DNA of 64,000 nucleotides, taken from the NCBI GenBank assembly GCA_050014835.1, contig JBEKCO010000002.1, forward strand, positions 1 through 64,000. Direction: 5' to 3'. Under the pieces are notes generated by a model that was not told the origin of the DNA, did no database searches, and worked only from the letters and a program-made list of their open reading frames with translations. The DNA is from Bog-793 sp050014835. GTDB lineage: Bacteria; Actinomycetota; Acidimicrobiia; Acidimicrobiales; Bog-793. Positions 63,127 to 64,000 of the stretch are shown piece after piece (position 1 is the first letter of the stretch; each line of letters starts with the position of its first letter). Made by a program: the position numbers and the translations under genes.

Positions 63127-63669
63127 TCAGCCCCTTTCGGTAGGTACGGCGAAGGATCCGGTCGTCAGTTCGGCGAGGTCGCCTTGCCTGCCAGTGAGAG
63201 CAGCGGCGACGGCGAGGCGGGCGTCGGGGTGCGGCTCGAGAGCGGCGAGGATGCGAGACCGGAGCTCGATCCACTCCGGCGAGGCGGCGACGTTGAGGAC
63301 GTTCACGACGGGCCGCTCGTTCAGCTCGCCGGTGATCTTGGCGATCGTCTCGAGGGTCATTCGCAACTGTCCGAGCAGCTGGGCGCCGGCGACAAGCGAG
63401 CCTTTCCGTTCGGCCCGGTCTAGGAGACGGTTCGCCCGGTCGATGACCTCCTCGAGCCGGTCCATGATCGACACGGCGCTCGCATCGGCCGCCCGGCGAC
63501 GAGCGAGACGGATCACCGCCGGCGTGATGTGGTTCGCCTTGTGGCGCTTCAGCGCGTCGGGGTGGAGACCGTGACGACCGGCGATCGCGGCGAAGGTGTC
63601 ACCGCCGACGAGCTCGAGGTCGATCGCGTCGCGGGCACCGTGCGAGCAGACGGAGCAGGGGCGAGGCAT
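63127..63669 (-). CDS. putative terminase small subunit / Cys-HTH DNA-binding protein
   Basis: 180 residues. Starts MPRPCSVCSHGARDAID with a CxxC and continues into a helix-turn-helix, TFAAIAGRHGLHPDALKRHKANHI, followed by a long helical tail. Small terminases and phage DNA-recognition proteins have this layout; the position a few genes before the large terminase supports it. ATG 63669 has GAGGG 7 nt upstream. Confidence 0.6.
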   Translation of the reverse strand: MPRPCSVCSHGARDAIDLELVGGDTFAAIAGRHGLHPDALKRHKANHITPAVIRLARRRAADASAVSIMDRLEEVIDRANRLLDRAERKGSLVAGAQLLGQLRMTLETIAKITGELNERPVVNVLNVAASPEWIELRSRILAALEPHPDARLAVAAALTGRQGDLAELTTGSFAVPTERG

Positions 63670-63889
63670 CAGGCGACCCTCGATTCGCGGGATTCGCACC
63701 GGATCGGCGCTTCAGCGCGATTCGGGCGCGAAAGCGTGAAAGGCGCCGCGGACGCTGACATTCCGCTGACACGGTGGCGACGAGCAGGGATTTTCACGGC
63801 GCTAGCGGACCTACAGTCAACAGGTCGTGCCAGGTCGACCACGCGGTGAAAGCGAGGGGTCGCTGCGCGCTTAGTGCTAGCAGGCGTCG
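63670..63889. other. intergenic region with right copy of the 20-base repeat
   Basis: 220 bases between two leftward genes. Contains the repeat at 63753-63772 and no recognised gene. Confidence 0.4.
63753..63772 (+). repeat. 20-base repeat, right copy
   Basis: Identical to 56975-56994, with two CGCTGACA units 11 bases apart. It lies 83 bases upstream of the start of the putative small terminase gene, in the spacer, and could be an operator. Confidence 0.7.
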
Positions 63890-64000
63890 TCATTGGTCGG
63901 TCTCCGCGAACAGGGAATCGAGATCCTCGTCGTCGATGGGCGGTGCATCGTCGAACGTTGCTTGTGACGGTGTGACGCTTGTGACGTTCGCTATAGGGGA
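63890..64000 (-). CDS. C-terminal end of an element gene (start outside window)
   Basis: The last 36 codons of a leftward gene, ending PPIDDEDLDSLFAETDQ-stop. The acidic tail resembles C-termini of phage replication proteins, but too little is visible for identification. Confidence 0.55.
   Translation of the reverse strand, partial: SPIANVTSVTPSQATFDDAPPIDDEDLDSLFAETDQ

Larger units (their letters stand above)
56813..64000. mobile_element. integrated prophage-like element (right end outside window)
   Basis: The left end is the tRNA-Lys 3' fragment; from there on all but one small gene are read leftward and are phage-like: WhiB, adhesin-like repeat protein, split terminase, zinc-finger proteins, putative small terminase. 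The right att site and integrase are not in the window. Portal, capsid and tail genes are absent between terminase and att. Confidence 0.8.

Overview
The window is about 64 kb of very GC-rich DNA from an actinobacterium. The closest fit is probably a deep-branching lineage such as Acidimicrobiia; that is inferred from gene content and was not tested by a search. Supporting signs are the mec-cysO-cysM-murI-rph-rdgB block known from Mycobacterium, a WhiB-type protein, a PimB-like mannosyltransferase, an F420-type luciferase-like oxidoreductase, a class II ribonucleotide reductase, many GTG/TTG starts and ATGA/GTGA gene overlaps, and genes that start a few bases after a TANNNT hexamer (leaderless transcripts).

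From 1 to 19 kb is mostly core chromosome: a PAS-GGDEF-EAL protein cut by the window edge, a secreted DUF3089 protein, a metallo-beta-lactamase/rhodanese fusion, an aldehyde dehydrogenase, a DUF3048 protein, alanine dehydrogenase, a membrane-anchored BTAD protein with a small membrane partner, a pirin, 6-phosphofructokinase, an FTR1-like membrane pair, and a galK-galE-galT operon. From 19 to 31 kb come tmRNA and smpB, the cysteine sulfur-carrier pathway (mec, cysO, cysM), murI, rph, rdgB, two small cysteine-rich proteins, pimB-like, an SRPBCC protein, an LLM oxidoreductase, and nrdJ behind a pair of NrdR boxes.

From 31 to 54 kb is amino-acid and phosphorus/glycerol metabolism: tryptophanase and kynureninase facing each other, with kynureninase directly after a livKHMGF operon; an MFS exporter; a stand-alone riboflavin kinase; a 1055-residue polytopic membrane protein; a PQQ-like propeller; and a six-gene operon joining an ABC importer with glycerol-3-phosphate dehydrogenase and a metallophosphoesterase. 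From 54 to 56.7 kb is a small accessory patch (two methyltransferases and a nucleotidyltransferase).

At about 56.8 kb a 3' fragment of a tRNA-Lys(CTT) gene marks the left attachment site of an integrated element that runs off the right edge. Its genes read leftward toward the att site: a terminal fragment, a putative small terminase, DNA-binding and hypothetical proteins, a terminase large subunit split into two overlapping genes, a free-standing copy of the terminase zinc-finger tail, a repeat-containing adhesin-like protein, a 33-residue membrane peptide, a WhiB protein and small proteins. Portal, capsid and tail genes are not found between the terminase and the att site, which makes this element the most unusual part of the window.
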